NCBI GenBank assembly: GCA_050181375.1
Contig: JBFXDF010000230.1
Coordinates: 1-6,540, forward strand
Direction of reading: 5' to 3'
DNA length: 6,540 nucleotides
DNA from: DATARH01 sp050181375
GTDB lineage: Bacteria > Pseudomonadota > Alphaproteobacteria > ATCC43930 > CGMCC-115725
Positions 1-5,839 of this stretch are shown piece after piece. Each line of letters begins with the position of its first letter. Position 1 is the stretch's first letter. A program made the translations under genes and the position numbers. Under the pieces are notes generated by a model, which saw only the letters and a program-made list of their open reading frames with translations, made no database searches and was not told the origin of the DNA.

Positions 1-689
1 TGCTCGACCTCGCGCTGGGAACCGAGCTTGACCGCGGCGGCCTTGCCCACGCGGTCCTGGTAATTGCCGAGGAGATCGGCCTGGGTCTCGTAAGCGGGGT
101 CGTGCTGGCCGGGATCGCGGTCTGGTTTCTGCGCCTTACGTCGCGGCGCGGCTGGACCAGCGAGCATTGGCTGCACGTTCCGGTAGTCGCGCTGGCGGCG
201 CTGTGCTTCGCGGCGGCGCAGGCTCTCGGCGGCAGCGGCTTTATCGCGTGCTTTGTCGGCGGGTTGTCGTTCGGCTATTTGAGCAACCGGCGTGAGGACT
301 TGCTGGGCGGCGCCGCGAGCACCGGCGAGGTTCTCGCGATGCTGACCTGGGTGGCGTTCGGCGGCCCGATACTCGCGCGACTGCTGGATTTCGTGACCTG
401 GCCGATGCTGCTCTACGCGGTTCTGAGCCTGACCTTGATCCGCATCCTGCCGGTATTCTTGTGCCTCGCCGGCACCGGCATGAATACCCGCACCAAGCTT
501 TTTATCGGCTGGTTCGGGCCGCGCGGGCTCGCCAGCATCGTGTTTGCCGTGATCGTCTACGATGCCGGCGCTCCGGGAAAGGAAACGCTCGCCGTGACGG
601 CGGCCTGCACGGTGCTGCTCAGCGTCGTGGCTCATGGCGCCAGCGCCAACCCGCTTATCGCGAGACTCGGTTTCACAGGCCGCCGATAA
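1..689 (+). CDS. Cation:proton antiporter (CPA1/NhaP type), C-terminal part
   Basis: An open frame (first full codon at base 3) enters from the left edge and ends at a TAA at 687-689, giving 228 visible residues. It is strongly hydrophobic, with about six membrane-spanning stretches separated by short basic loops (for example LTSRRGW and LSNRRED). The segment FIGWFGPRGLASIVFA near residues 165-180 is the signature of a late transmembrane helix in CPA1 Na+(K+)/H+ exchangers of the inner membrane, which exchange monovalent cations for protons in pH and salt homeostasis. CPA1 proteins usually have 400 or more residues, so about half is missing, including the helix with the ion-binding Asp pair. 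A GTG at 102 could be mistaken for the start, but the reading continues upstream in frame with plausible antiporter sequence (IAEEIGLGLVSG), so it is internal. Cation specificity cannot be told from this part. No cytosolic regulatory (TrkA-C-like) tail follows the membrane domain. Confidence 0.88.
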   Translation, partial: LDLALGTELDRGGLAHAVLVIAEEIGLGLVSGVVLAGIAVWFLRLTSRRGWTSEHWLHVPVVALAALCFAAAQALGGSGFIACFVGGLSFGYLSNRREDLLGGAASTGEVLAMLTWVAFGGPILARLLDFVTWPMLLYAVLSLTLIRILPVFLCLAGTGMNTRTKLFIGWFGPRGLASIVFAVIVYDAGAPGKETLAVTAACTVLLSVVAHGASANPLIARLGFTGRR

Positions 690-701
690 CGGGCCGGCGG
701 C
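679..701. terminator. Possible GC hairpin between convergent stops
   Basis: GCCGCCG (679-685) pairs perfectly with CGGCGGC (695-701) around a 9-nt loop, spanning the antiporter stop and the 15-bp gap before the glgX stop. The position suits a bidirectional terminator for the two convergent genes. There is no U-tract on either side, and 7-bp GC stems are common in G+C-rich DNA, so the call is weak. Confidence 0.2.
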
Positions 702-704
702 GGG

Positions 705-2837
705 TTAATCGGGGCCCGGGTCAGGCGCGCGGTCGGGGGTGGGCATCGCAAACAGCAACGCCAGCGAGCGGGGCTCGACACGGCAAGTCTGGCCTTGCAG
801 CGGCGGAGCCTCGGACCATTCGTGAATGTCGTCGGGAGATTCCCGATAGGTGTCGATACAGTACCGCCATTGCGCTTGCGGATTGTCGAGCGGCGGCACC
901 TCGAACTCGAGCGGTTCCCAATAAGCATTGACGATGAGGTGCATCATCAGGGGATAGCCCATCAACTGCACCGTTCCGGCGAGCGTGTGCGACATATGCC
1001 CCCAATCCGGCTGGTTCAGCTTCACGCCATGCCATTGTATCGGCTGCCGCCGCCGTAGCTCCGTCAGGGACATGTTCAACCTTGCCGAAGGAAGGTTGCG
1101 GTTCATCTGCAAGGCGATCAGCCGCTTGACGAAGCGCAGCAGGTCGGCGTTGCGCTCGACCAAATCCCAGTCGAACCAGGAAATTTCGTTATCCTGACAG
1201 TAGGCGTTGTTGTTGCCGTTCTGGGTGCGCCTGACCTCGTCGCCCATCAGCAGCATCGGGACGCCGGTCGATAGCAGGGTCAGGGTCAAAAAGTTTTTTA
1301 TCTGGCGTTTTCGCAGCCGCTCGATATCGGGATCATCGGCCGGACCCTCGGCGCCGCAGTTCCAGCTGAGATTGTGGTCCGCGCCGTCGCGATTGTTTTC
1401 ACCATTGGCGTCGTTGTGCTTGGCATTATAGGAGACCAGATCGTTTAGAGTAAACCCATCGTGACACGTTACAAAGTTGATGCTTTGTTCTGCCTCGCGG
1501 TCCTCGTATTCATATATGTCGGGACTGCCTCCCAAGCGGTAAGCGACCGCTCGAGCCATCCCGTCGTCGCCCTTCAGGAATGATCTGACATCGTCGCGGA
1601 AGCGGCCATTCCATTCCTTCCAGCTGTCGCCGACAAAGCTGCCGACCTGATACAGGCCGGCGGCGTCCCACGCTTCGGCGATGAGCTTGACATTGGCGAG
1701 AACAGGATCCGATTCGATATCCCAGAGAATCGGCGGCGACGCCATTGGCCGGCCCGCCTCGTCGCGCGACAGGATCGACGCAAGATCGAACCGGAAGCCG
1801 TCGACATGCATCTCCATGACCCAATACCGCAAGCTGTCGACGATCAGCCTCCTGACGATAGGATCGTTTGCATTCAGCGTATTCCCGCAGCCTGTGTAAT
1901 CCGCATATCGCGACTTGTCTTCCGTTAATATATAATAATTTTCATTGGCGAGACCGCGAAAGCAGATCGTCGGGCCGTCCGCGCGGCCTTCGGCTGTGTG
2001 ATTGTAAACGACATCCAGTATTACCTCTATGTCCGCGCGGTGCAGCGCTTTTACCATATCGCGAAATTCGTCGAGCACACCGAGCGGGTCCGGCCGCGAG
2101 CTGTATCCCGGGTGCGGCGCGAAAAAGGAAAGCGGCTGATAACCCCAGTAATTGGTGCGCCCCGGCGGAGCATCCTGCTCGTCGAAGGCGAAGACGGGCA
2201 GGAGTTCCACGGCGCTGACGCCGAGTTCCCGCAGATAGGGAATTTTCTCGATCAACCCGGCGTAGGTGCCGCGCTTCTCGGGAGCGGCGCCTGAATTGGG
2301 GTGACGCGTGAAGCCGCCGACATGCATCTCATAGATGATCGTCTTCGCGAACGGCCGCGCGGGCGGCGCGTCTCCCTCCCAATCGTAGGCGCTCGGGTCG
2401 ACAACGACGCTCTTTAGGGCCGTCGCCGTATTGGCACCGGGTTGACGGGCGCTCTCCCGGCTGTACCGCGAGGGTCGAGCAATGGATTTACCATAAGGAT
2501 CAAGCAATACCTTTTCCGGGTCGAAACGCAGACCCCTCGCGGGATCGAACGGACCGGCGACGCGATAGGCGTAGATTTGTCCCGCGGTAACTCCGGGGAC
2601 GAATACGTGCCAGTAATGGTAGGTACGGTTGCGGCCGAGGTCGAGTTCGATTATCCGGGTGGGCTGCGGATCATCGACATGCTCGAACAGCAGCAGCTGA
2701 ACATCGGTGCCGTGCTTGGAAAAGATGCTGAAATTGACGCCTTCGGCCGACACCGTCGCGCCGAGCGGGAAGCTTTTGCCCGATTGGTGCGATGCCGCGG
2801 TCGAACCTTCCGATGTCACCGGAAAAAAATCTCGCAT
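705..2837 (-). CDS. glgX: Glycogen debranching enzyme GlgX (GH13 isoamylase type)
   Basis: This 710-residue cytoplasmic enzyme is expected to hydrolyse alpha-1,6 branch points in glycogen or phosphorylase limit dextrin, releasing malto-oligosaccharides. A CBM48-like N-terminal domain covers about residues 23-110 (FPLGATVSAEGVNFSIFS). The GH13 barrel follows, with all four conserved regions: DVVYNH at 275-280, GFRFDLA with nucleophile Asp351, LIAEAWD with acid/base Glu388, and CHDG with the His469-Asp470 pair. NYWGY (about 229-233) and GNNNAYCQDNE (about 541-551) are typical of the isoamylase/GlgX group. E. coli GlgX has 657 residues, so this one is slightly longer, with short extra tails at both ends. 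The ATG at 2837 is chosen because AAAGG lies 8 nt upstream; an in-frame TTG at 2903 has no such support. The usual partners glgA, glgB, glgC and glgP are absent from the window. Some stretches use codons rare in G+C-rich genomes (adjacent ATA and TTA at 1926-1931). TreX-type isoamylase is the alternative name. Confidence 0.95.
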   Translation of the reverse strand: MRDFFPVTSEGSTAASHQSGKSFPLGATVSAEGVNFSIFSKHGTDVQLLLFEHVDDPQPTRIIELDLGRNRTYHYWHVFVPGVTAGQIYAYRVAGPFDPARGLRFDPEKVLLDPYGKSIARPSRYSRESARQPGANTATALKSVVVDPSAYDWEGDAPPARPFAKTIIYEMHVGGFTRHPNSGAAPEKRGTYAGLIEKIPYLRELGVSAVELLPVFAFDEQDAPPGRTNYWGYQPLSFFAPHPGYSSRPDPLGVLDEFRDMVKALHRADIEVILDVVYNHTAEGRADGPTICFRGLANENYYILTEDKSRYADYTGCGNTLNANDPIVRRLIVDSLRYWVMEMHVDGFRFDLASILSRDEAGRPMASPPILWDIESDPVLANVKLIAEAWDAAGLYQVGSFVGDSWKEWNGRFRDDVRSFLKGDDGMARAVAYRLGGSPDIYEYEDREAEQSINFVTCHDGFTLNDLVSYNAKHNDANGENNRDGADHNLSWNCGAEGPADDPDIERLRKRQIKNFLTLTLLSTGVPMLLMGDEVRRTQNGNNNAYCQDNEISWFDWDLVERNADLLRFVKRLIALQMNRNLPSARLNMSLTELRRRQPIQWHGVKLNQPDWGHMSHTLAGTVQLMGYPLMMHLIVNAYWEPLEFEVPPLDNPQAQWRYCIDTYRESPDDIHEWSEAPPLQGQTCRVEPRSLALLFAMPTPDRAPDPGPD

Positions 2838-2845
2838 TCCAGTTA

Positions 2846-2850
2846 CCTTT
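2846..2850 (-). promoter_or_regulatory. Ribosome binding site of glgX
   Basis: AAAGG on the minus strand lies 8 nt before the ATG at 2837. It decides the start in favour of this ATG over the in-frame TTG at 2903. Confidence 0.6.
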
Positions 2851-2872
2851 GCAGCGATCAGTCTTCCGGTTA

Positions 2873-3125
2873 GTTTGCAGGGCAATAGAATTACCGATCG
2901 CAATCAAGCCTGCCGATACGGGATTGGAGCCGGGTTTGCTGCTTCGGCGCGGATTGCGGCGGCGCGGCGGGCCGGATTTTCCCTGTTCCGGCGGCGGTTT
3001 GCTGCTTCTGCAGCGAATCTGCAGCAAACGCCGGCGCACATCCGTTGCGCCGCAAGGGTTTGCCAGGGGCGACGGGCGAATTAGCAGCAAAAGAACAGCA
3101 AACGCCCTCCCCGCTGTCGCTCCGG
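2873..3125. repeat. Degenerate ~61-63 bp periodic repeat array upstream of glgX
   Basis: GTTTGC occurs at 2873, 2934, 2997 and 3058, with steps of 61, 63 and 61 bp. The two middle units share 13 identical bases (GGTTTGCTGCTTC at 2933-2945 and 2996-3008). A GAAT or GATT element follows in each unit at offsets 15, 18, 18 and 20, and then comes a GC(A/G)GC- or GCAA-type element. The third and fourth units both carry GCAGCAAA (3021-3028 and 3084-3091). In the fourth unit this is followed by a second CAGCAAACGCC (3096-3106), which also occurs at 3022-3032. No further GTTTGC is found one step outside either end. The array starts about 35 bp upstream of the glgX start codon. It may be an eroded tandem duplication or a set of protein-binding sites; nothing seen here decides which. 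Confidence 0.5.
2992..3033. repeat. Inverted repeat (hairpin) inside the array
   Basis: GTTTGCTGC (2997-3005) and GCAGCAAAC (3021-3029) form a perfect 9-bp stem around a 15-nt loop. CGGC (2992-2995) and GCCG (3030-3033) add four pairs, with base 2996 bulged. The loop side contains two CTGCAG palindromes (3008-3013 and 3019-3024). No T-run follows on either strand, so this is not a classical intrinsic terminator. It could be an operator-type dyad or a palindromic repeat core. Confidence 0.5.
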
Positions 3126-3200
3126 CCGATGCACCCGTATTAGATACTCCCGCAATGTGGCGATTTTCGCGTCGTCGGCGAGGCGGGCGACAGAGCGAGA

Positions 3201-4064
3201 TCAACCCCCGCCCGCCTGCGCGGCGTGGTTCAGCACGAAATCGCGCAGCATTTCGGTGGCCTGGCGCGAGGCGTCGCTCGCCGGATCGCGCACGATAAAA
3301 GTATGCGGTTGGCCGGCGAATTTGTGCAGGTCGAGCCGGCCGCCGCGGGCCCGGTACGCGGCGGCGAAACGGTCGGCCATGTCCGGGGTCACGTTGTCGT
3401 CGGCGGTGCCCTGCACGACGATCGCGGGCGGCAGCGCCGCCGCCTCGCCGCGTTCGAGGATCAGAAGCGGGTTGCCTTCCGCCATCTCGGCCTCCGAGGC
3501 CCAGTAGGCGTCGTGCGCCTCGACCAGCTTGATGTTTTCCTTCTCCTTGACCATGCGGTAGCGGGCGAGCGGGTCCGAGATCGGCCAGCACAGGACGATA
3601 TAGGGCAGCAGCGCGTCCTCTCCCGGCGCCTCCGCCAATGCCAGCGCGGCGTAGCGCGGATCGTTCGGCCGCAGCGCCGCGAGCAGCAACTGGTGCCCGC
3701 CGCTCGATGTGCCGAGCGCCGAGACCAGCTCGCGCCGGCTGCCGAATTCCCGCGCGTGCGCCTTGAGCCAGCGGATCGAGAAGTGGATGTCGGCGATCGA
3801 GCCCGGGTAGCGGTGCTCGGGCGGCATGCGGAAATCGATCGCCAGCACGACGATGCCGCTCTTCGCCAGCGCTTCGTCGAGCGGCGCGTTGTTGAGCCGG
3901 TCGCCGGACGCCCAGGCTCCGCCGTGCACATCGATCAGCGCCGGGAACGGACCCGGCCCCTTCGGCCGGTACAGCCGCGCCAGCAACGGCGCGCCGCCAT
4001 GGCGCCGATACTCGATGTCGCGCGTTTCGATCTCGAAGCGCGCCGGGACCGCAACTTCCGCCAT
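3201..4064 (-). CDS. Alpha/beta-hydrolase, esterase/lipase type
   Basis: The 287-residue protein has the alpha/beta-hydrolase fold and is probably a cytoplasmic carboxylesterase; no signal peptide is seen. The oxyanion-hole motif HGGAW is at residues 47-51. The nucleophile elbow is GTSSG (118-122), with Ser120 as catalytic serine. The likely Asp is in GTADDNV (Asp222), and the His is in QPHTF (His254). This order and the HGGxW motif fit the acetyl-esterase/BD-FAE or hormone-sensitive-lipase-like groups, which act on short acyl or aryl esters; the substrate cannot be read from sequence. The ATG at 4064 is chosen because AGGAG lies 8 nt upstream; an in-frame TTG at 4121 would add 19 residues with no ribosome site. 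The gene is divergent from the lipoprotein gene (137-bp gap) and co-directional with glgX, but 363 bp from it, so an operon with glgX is unlikely. Confidence 0.88.
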   Translation of the reverse strand: MAEVAVPARFEIETRDIEYRRHGGAPLLARLYRPKGPGPFPALIDVHGGAWASGDRLNNAPLDEALAKSGIVVLAIDFRMPPEHRYPGSIADIHFSIRWLKAHAREFGSRRELVSALGTSSGGHQLLLAALRPNDPRYAALALAEAPGEDALLPYIVLCWPISDPLARYRMVKEKENIKLVEAHDAYWASEAEMAEGNPLLILERGEAAALPPAIVVQGTADDNVTPDMADRFAAAYRARGGRLDLHKFAGQPHTFIVRDPASDASRQATEMLRDFVLNHAAQAGGG

Positions 4065-4072
4065 GCTTTGTG

Positions 4073-4077
4073 CTCCT
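4073..4077 (-). promoter_or_regulatory. Ribosome binding site of the hydrolase gene
   Basis: AGGAG on the minus strand, 8 nt before the ATG at 4064, fixes this start and argues against the in-frame TTG at 4121. Confidence 0.7.
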
Positions 4078-4147
4078 GCATCGATTGCCGCAAGAATGCC
4101 GCGCCTCCGGCGGGCTTCCAAGCCTCGTGATGCGGCCGGGATGGAGG

Positions 4148-4176
4148 GTGACTGCCGGCGTTCGCCGGGCGATTAT
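4148..4176 (+). promoter_or_regulatory. Candidate sigma70-type promoter of the lipoprotein gene
   Basis: GTGACT (4148-4153) and GATTAT (4171-4176) each match the -35 and -10 consensus at 4 of 6 positions, with a 17-bp spacer. Transcription would begin near 4183, leaving a short leader that includes the ribosome site. The spacer contains an inverted repeat, CCGGCG-tt-CGCCGG (4155-4168), which could be an operator but could also be chance in G+C-rich DNA. Confidence 0.3.
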
Positions 4177-4191
4177 GGTTTTCCAATTCGC

Positions 4192-4195
4192 GAGG
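4192..4195 (+). promoter_or_regulatory. Ribosome binding site of the lipoprotein gene
   Basis: GAGG lies 6 nt before the ATG at 4202. It favours that start over the in-frame ATG at 4175, which would put nine extra residues, including two arginines, before the signal peptide. Confidence 0.5.
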
Positions 4196-4201
4196 CGACC
4201 G

Positions 4202-4459
4202 ATGCAAACCCGAGCCGTTGCCGCACTCTCGCTGTTCGCCCTGTTGGCCGGTTGCGCCGACGCGCCGCCCTGGGTCCAATCCGCGTCGGCGGAGCAGGTC
4301 GTGCTGCGCTGGTATCCGAGCGACGCCAACCCGCTCGCAACGCAAGCGGCGGCGCAGGCCAAGGCCGACGCGCATTGCGCGCAGACCGGCAGGCGTGCCG
4401 CCCTTGTCTCGACCCAACTGAGCGGCAGCGCCCAGCTCGCGACTTATGCGTGTCAGTGA
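4202..4459 (+). CDS. Small lipoprotein of unknown function
   Basis: This 85-residue protein has a short N-terminus (MQTR), a hydrophobic core (AVAALSLFALLAG) and a lipobox LLAGC with Cys18 as the expected lipidated residue. It should therefore be exported and anchored by signal peptidase II processing. Asp20 at position +2 of the mature protein would, by the E. coli Lol rule, favour retention in the inner membrane; whether that rule holds here is not known. The mature part has about 68 residues, with an Ala-rich helix (TQAAAQAKADAHCAQTG) and two further cysteines, Cys59 and Cys84, that could form a disulfide. The pattern A-rich helix, HCA, G, then a final aromatic-x-C resembles small alphaproteobacterial envelope proteins without assigned function; that resemblance is from memory. 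It lies 126 bp upstream of the enolase-superfamily gene on the same strand, so co-transcription is possible. I do not recognise a named family. Confidence 0.72.
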   Translation: MQTRAVAALSLFALLAGCADAPPWVQSASAEQVVLRWYPSDANPLATQAAAQAKADAHCAQTGRRAALVSTQLSGSAQLATYACQ

Positions 4460-4513
4460 GCGAGGCGGGCGCGGTCCCTATCCGCCTTCGCGTTCTGCGA
4501 TCCGGATTAGAGG

Positions 4514-4542
4514 TTGAGGCCGGCGCGCGATCGCGATTTGAT
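4514..4542 (+). promoter_or_regulatory. Weak candidate promoter of the enolase-superfamily gene
   Basis: TTGAGG (4514-4519) and TTTGAT (4537-4542) each match consensus at 4 of 6 positions with a 17-bp spacer, 43 bp before the start codon. The spacer holds the palindrome CGCGATCGCG (4526-4535). If real, the enzyme gene would not depend on read-through from the lipoprotein gene. Confidence 0.22.
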
Positions 4543-4574
4543 GCCCGCCCCGGATGCAACGACCCCGATCCGAC

Positions 4575-4580
4575 GAGAGG
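4575..4580 (+). promoter_or_regulatory. Ribosome binding site of the enolase-superfamily gene
   Basis: GAGAGG lies 5 nt before the ATG at 4586. It sets the start there rather than at in-frame upstream codons, the first of which (TTG, 4514) would add 24 residues unlike the family. Confidence 0.65.
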
Positions 4581-4585
4581 CGCGC

Positions 4586-5695
4586 ATGAAAATCACCGAT
4601 GTCACGCTGACCCTGTTCTTGTGGGAGAGCGTCCCCTCAACGATCTACGGGCATCACTCGGCGCGGCCGACGGGAAAAAGCGATCTCGGCCTGCTGCGCG
4701 TCGCCACCGACGAGGGGATCGAGGGAAACGCGTTTCTCGGCACCTCGTCGAACCCGGCGAGCCTCGACGGGCCCGGTCTGATCCGCTTTCTGAAGCCGAT
4801 CCTGATCGACCAGAACCCGCTCGACCGCGAGCGGCTCAACAAGCTCCTGTGGGCGCGCGCCCGCGTCGCCACGATCCGCGCGATCGGCGCGGTCGACATC
4901 GCGCTGTGGGACATCGCCGGCAAGGCGGCGGGGCTGCCGATCCACCGGTTGATCGGCACCTGCCGCGACAGGATCGGCGCCTATGCCAGCTCGGAAATCC
5001 ACGGCTCGGTCGAGGCCTATGCCGAACAGGCCAAGCACTATCAATCGACCGGCTGGCACGCCTACAAAATCCACCCGCCGCAGCGCTGGCGCGAGGACAT
5101 CAAGGTCTGCGAGGCGGTCCGGAAGGCGGTCGGCGACGATTACCAGGTCATGCTCGATTCGACCTGGAGCTATCGCTACGAGGAGGCGCTCAGGGTCGGG
5201 CAGGCGATCCAGGAAATGGGCTACTACTGGTACGAGGACCCGCTGCACGAACAGGACATCTACAATTACGTCAAGCTCAGGCAGAAGCTTGATATTCCGA
5301 TCCTCGCGACCGAATACCCGATCGGCGGCCTCGATTCATACATTCCGTGGATCCTGGAGCGCGCCACCGACATGCTGCGCGGCGACGTGGCCGTGAAGGG
5401 CGGCATCACGACGCTGATCAAAACCGCGCATTTGGCGGAAGCCTTCCGGATGAATTACGAAATCCATCACGGCGGCAATTCGCTGAACAATGTCGCCAAC
5501 CTGCATGTCATCATGGCGATCCGCAACACCGAATTGTTCGAGGTGCTGCTGCCCGATGCGATGCAGAAATACGGCATGGCGGAGGAAATCGTCGTGGACA
5601 AGGAAGGTTATGTCCACGCCCCGACCGGCCCCGGTCTCGGCGCCGCGATCGATTTCGACCTGATCGAAAGAAACAAGGTCGGGGAGCTGCGCTGA
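4586..5695 (+). CDS. Enolase-superfamily enzyme, mandelate racemase/muconate lactonizing type
   Basis: The 369-residue protein has the two-domain layout of the mandelate racemase branch: an N-terminal capping domain (about 1-125) and a C-terminal barrel. Members take a proton from the carbon next to a carboxylate held by Mg2+, leading to racemisation, dehydration or cycloisomerisation, often of sugar acids. The three metal ligands are Asp191 (MLDSTW), Glu217 (WYEDP) and Glu243 (ATEYP), evenly spaced 26 residues apart. On the second barrel strand the base motif is Lys161-Ile-His163 (YKIHPP), where mandelate racemase has K-x-K. Asp267 (RGDVAVKGGIT) and His294/His295 (EIHHGGNS) fit the His-Asp dyad on strands 6 and 7. 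These residues support an active enzyme, but the substrate cannot be assigned. Length is normal and the gene looks intact. It faces the SDR gene across a 144-bp gap. Confidence 0.9.
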   Translation: MKITDVTLTLFLWESVPSTIYGHHSARPTGKSDLGLLRVATDEGIEGNAFLGTSSNPASLDGPGLIRFLKPILIDQNPLDRERLNKLLWARARVATIRAIGAVDIALWDIAGKAAGLPIHRLIGTCRDRIGAYASSEIHGSVEAYAEQAKHYQSTGWHAYKIHPPQRWREDIKVCEAVRKAVGDDYQVMLDSTWSYRYEEALRVGQAIQEMGYYWYEDPLHEQDIYNYVKLRQKLDIPILATEYPIGGLDSYIPWILERATDMLRGDVAVKGGITTLIKTAHLAEAFRMNYEIHHGGNSLNNVANLHVIMAIRNTELFEVLLPDAMQKYGMAEEIVVDKEGYVHAPTGPGLGAAIDFDLIERNKVGELR

Positions 5696-5721
5696 CATCG
5701 CGCAAGGGCAGCACTGCAGTT

Positions 5722-5751
5722 GCCGGCCGGCGGCGATCGCCGCCGCCCGGC
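5722..5751. terminator. Strong GC hairpin between convergent genes
   Basis: Bases 5722-5726 pair with 5747-5751 (GCCGG/CCGGC). After one C:C mismatch (5727:5746), 5728-5734 pair with 5739-5745 around a GATC loop. The core GGCGGCGATCGCCGCC is a perfect 16-bp palindrome. It begins 27 nt after the enolase-superfamily stop and could end transcripts from either side. No U-tract follows, so it would be a non-canonical terminator or an mRNA 3'-end protecting stem. Confidence 0.42.
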
Positions 5752-5800
5752 CCCGCGAGTGCGGCCCAGTACCGCCCGACCGGCGTCGCGGTGTTCGACC

Positions 5801-5820
5801 AAATCGGGCAATACCGATTT
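5801..5820. terminator. Second hairpin, near the SDR stop
   Basis: AAATCGG (5801-5807) and CCGATTT (5814-5820) form a perfect 7-bp stem with a 6-nt loop (GCAATA); a further T follows at 5821. The A/T-flanked, symmetric stem looks like a weak bidirectional intrinsic terminator. On the minus strand it begins 20 nt after the SDR stop codon, which is a suitable distance for that gene. Confidence 0.4.
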
Positions 5821-5839
5821 TACCGGATGGCTCCCCGGG

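Larger units (their letters stand above)
2838..3200. other. Gene-free intergenic region, 363 bp
   Basis: This region lies between the glgX start and the hydrolase stop, both on the minus strand. Open frames cross it on both strands, but none has a recognisable protein, a good ribosome site and codon use like its neighbours. Most of it (about 2873-3125) is taken up by a degenerate short-period repeat array and a hairpin, listed separately. The glgX promoter should lie here on the minus strand, but I could not find a -35/-10 pair with good spacing. From 3126 to 3200 I see only a small dyad, GTATtagATAC (3137-3147), and no clear terminator for the hydrolase. Confidence 0.6.

Noticed and set aside
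2838..2940. A -35/-10 promoter for glgX, for example TTGATT on the minus strand near 2900
   Set aside because: The best -10-like hexamers lie 8 to 14 bp away instead of about 17, so no acceptable pair was found.
2992..3033. Intrinsic terminator of the hydrolase gene
   Set aside because: The hairpin is about 170 nt beyond the stop and is followed on the minus strand by CCGGAACAGGG rather than a T-run.
2873..3125. CRISPR array, because a 61-63 bp period resembles repeat plus spacer length
   Set aside because: CRISPR repeats are nearly identical over 25 or more bases; here only 6-13 bases are conserved, the intervening segments also resemble each other, and no cas gene is visible.
3225..4130. 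Plus-strand open frame of 301 codons antisense to the hydrolase gene
   Set aside because: It mirrors the hydrolase frame, as expected from G+C-rich third positions, and has no family features or ribosome site.
2671..4362. Minus-strand open frame of 563 codons across the hydrolase gene, the intergenic region and the 5' end of glgX
   Set aside because: It is Arg/Ala/Gly/Pro-rich low-complexity translation typical of a G+C-rich shadow frame and overlaps two well-supported genes in another frame.
4637..5248. Minus-strand open frame of 203 codons antisense to the enolase-superfamily gene
   Set aside because: Repetitive Asp/Arg/Val/Ala composition typical of antisense translation of a G+C-rich gene.
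3826..5292. Plus-strand open frame of 488 codons across the lipoprotein and enolase-superfamily genes
   Set aside because: It has no recognisable motif, is very rich in Arg and Ala, and conflicts with the enolase-superfamily gene, whose metal ligands and catalytic residues are all intact.
5733..5740. GCGATCGC octamer, also at 4527-4534, as a HIP1-like dispersed element
   Set aside because: HIP1 abundance is a cyanobacterial trait; two copies of a G+C-rich palindrome in 6.5 kb mean little here.
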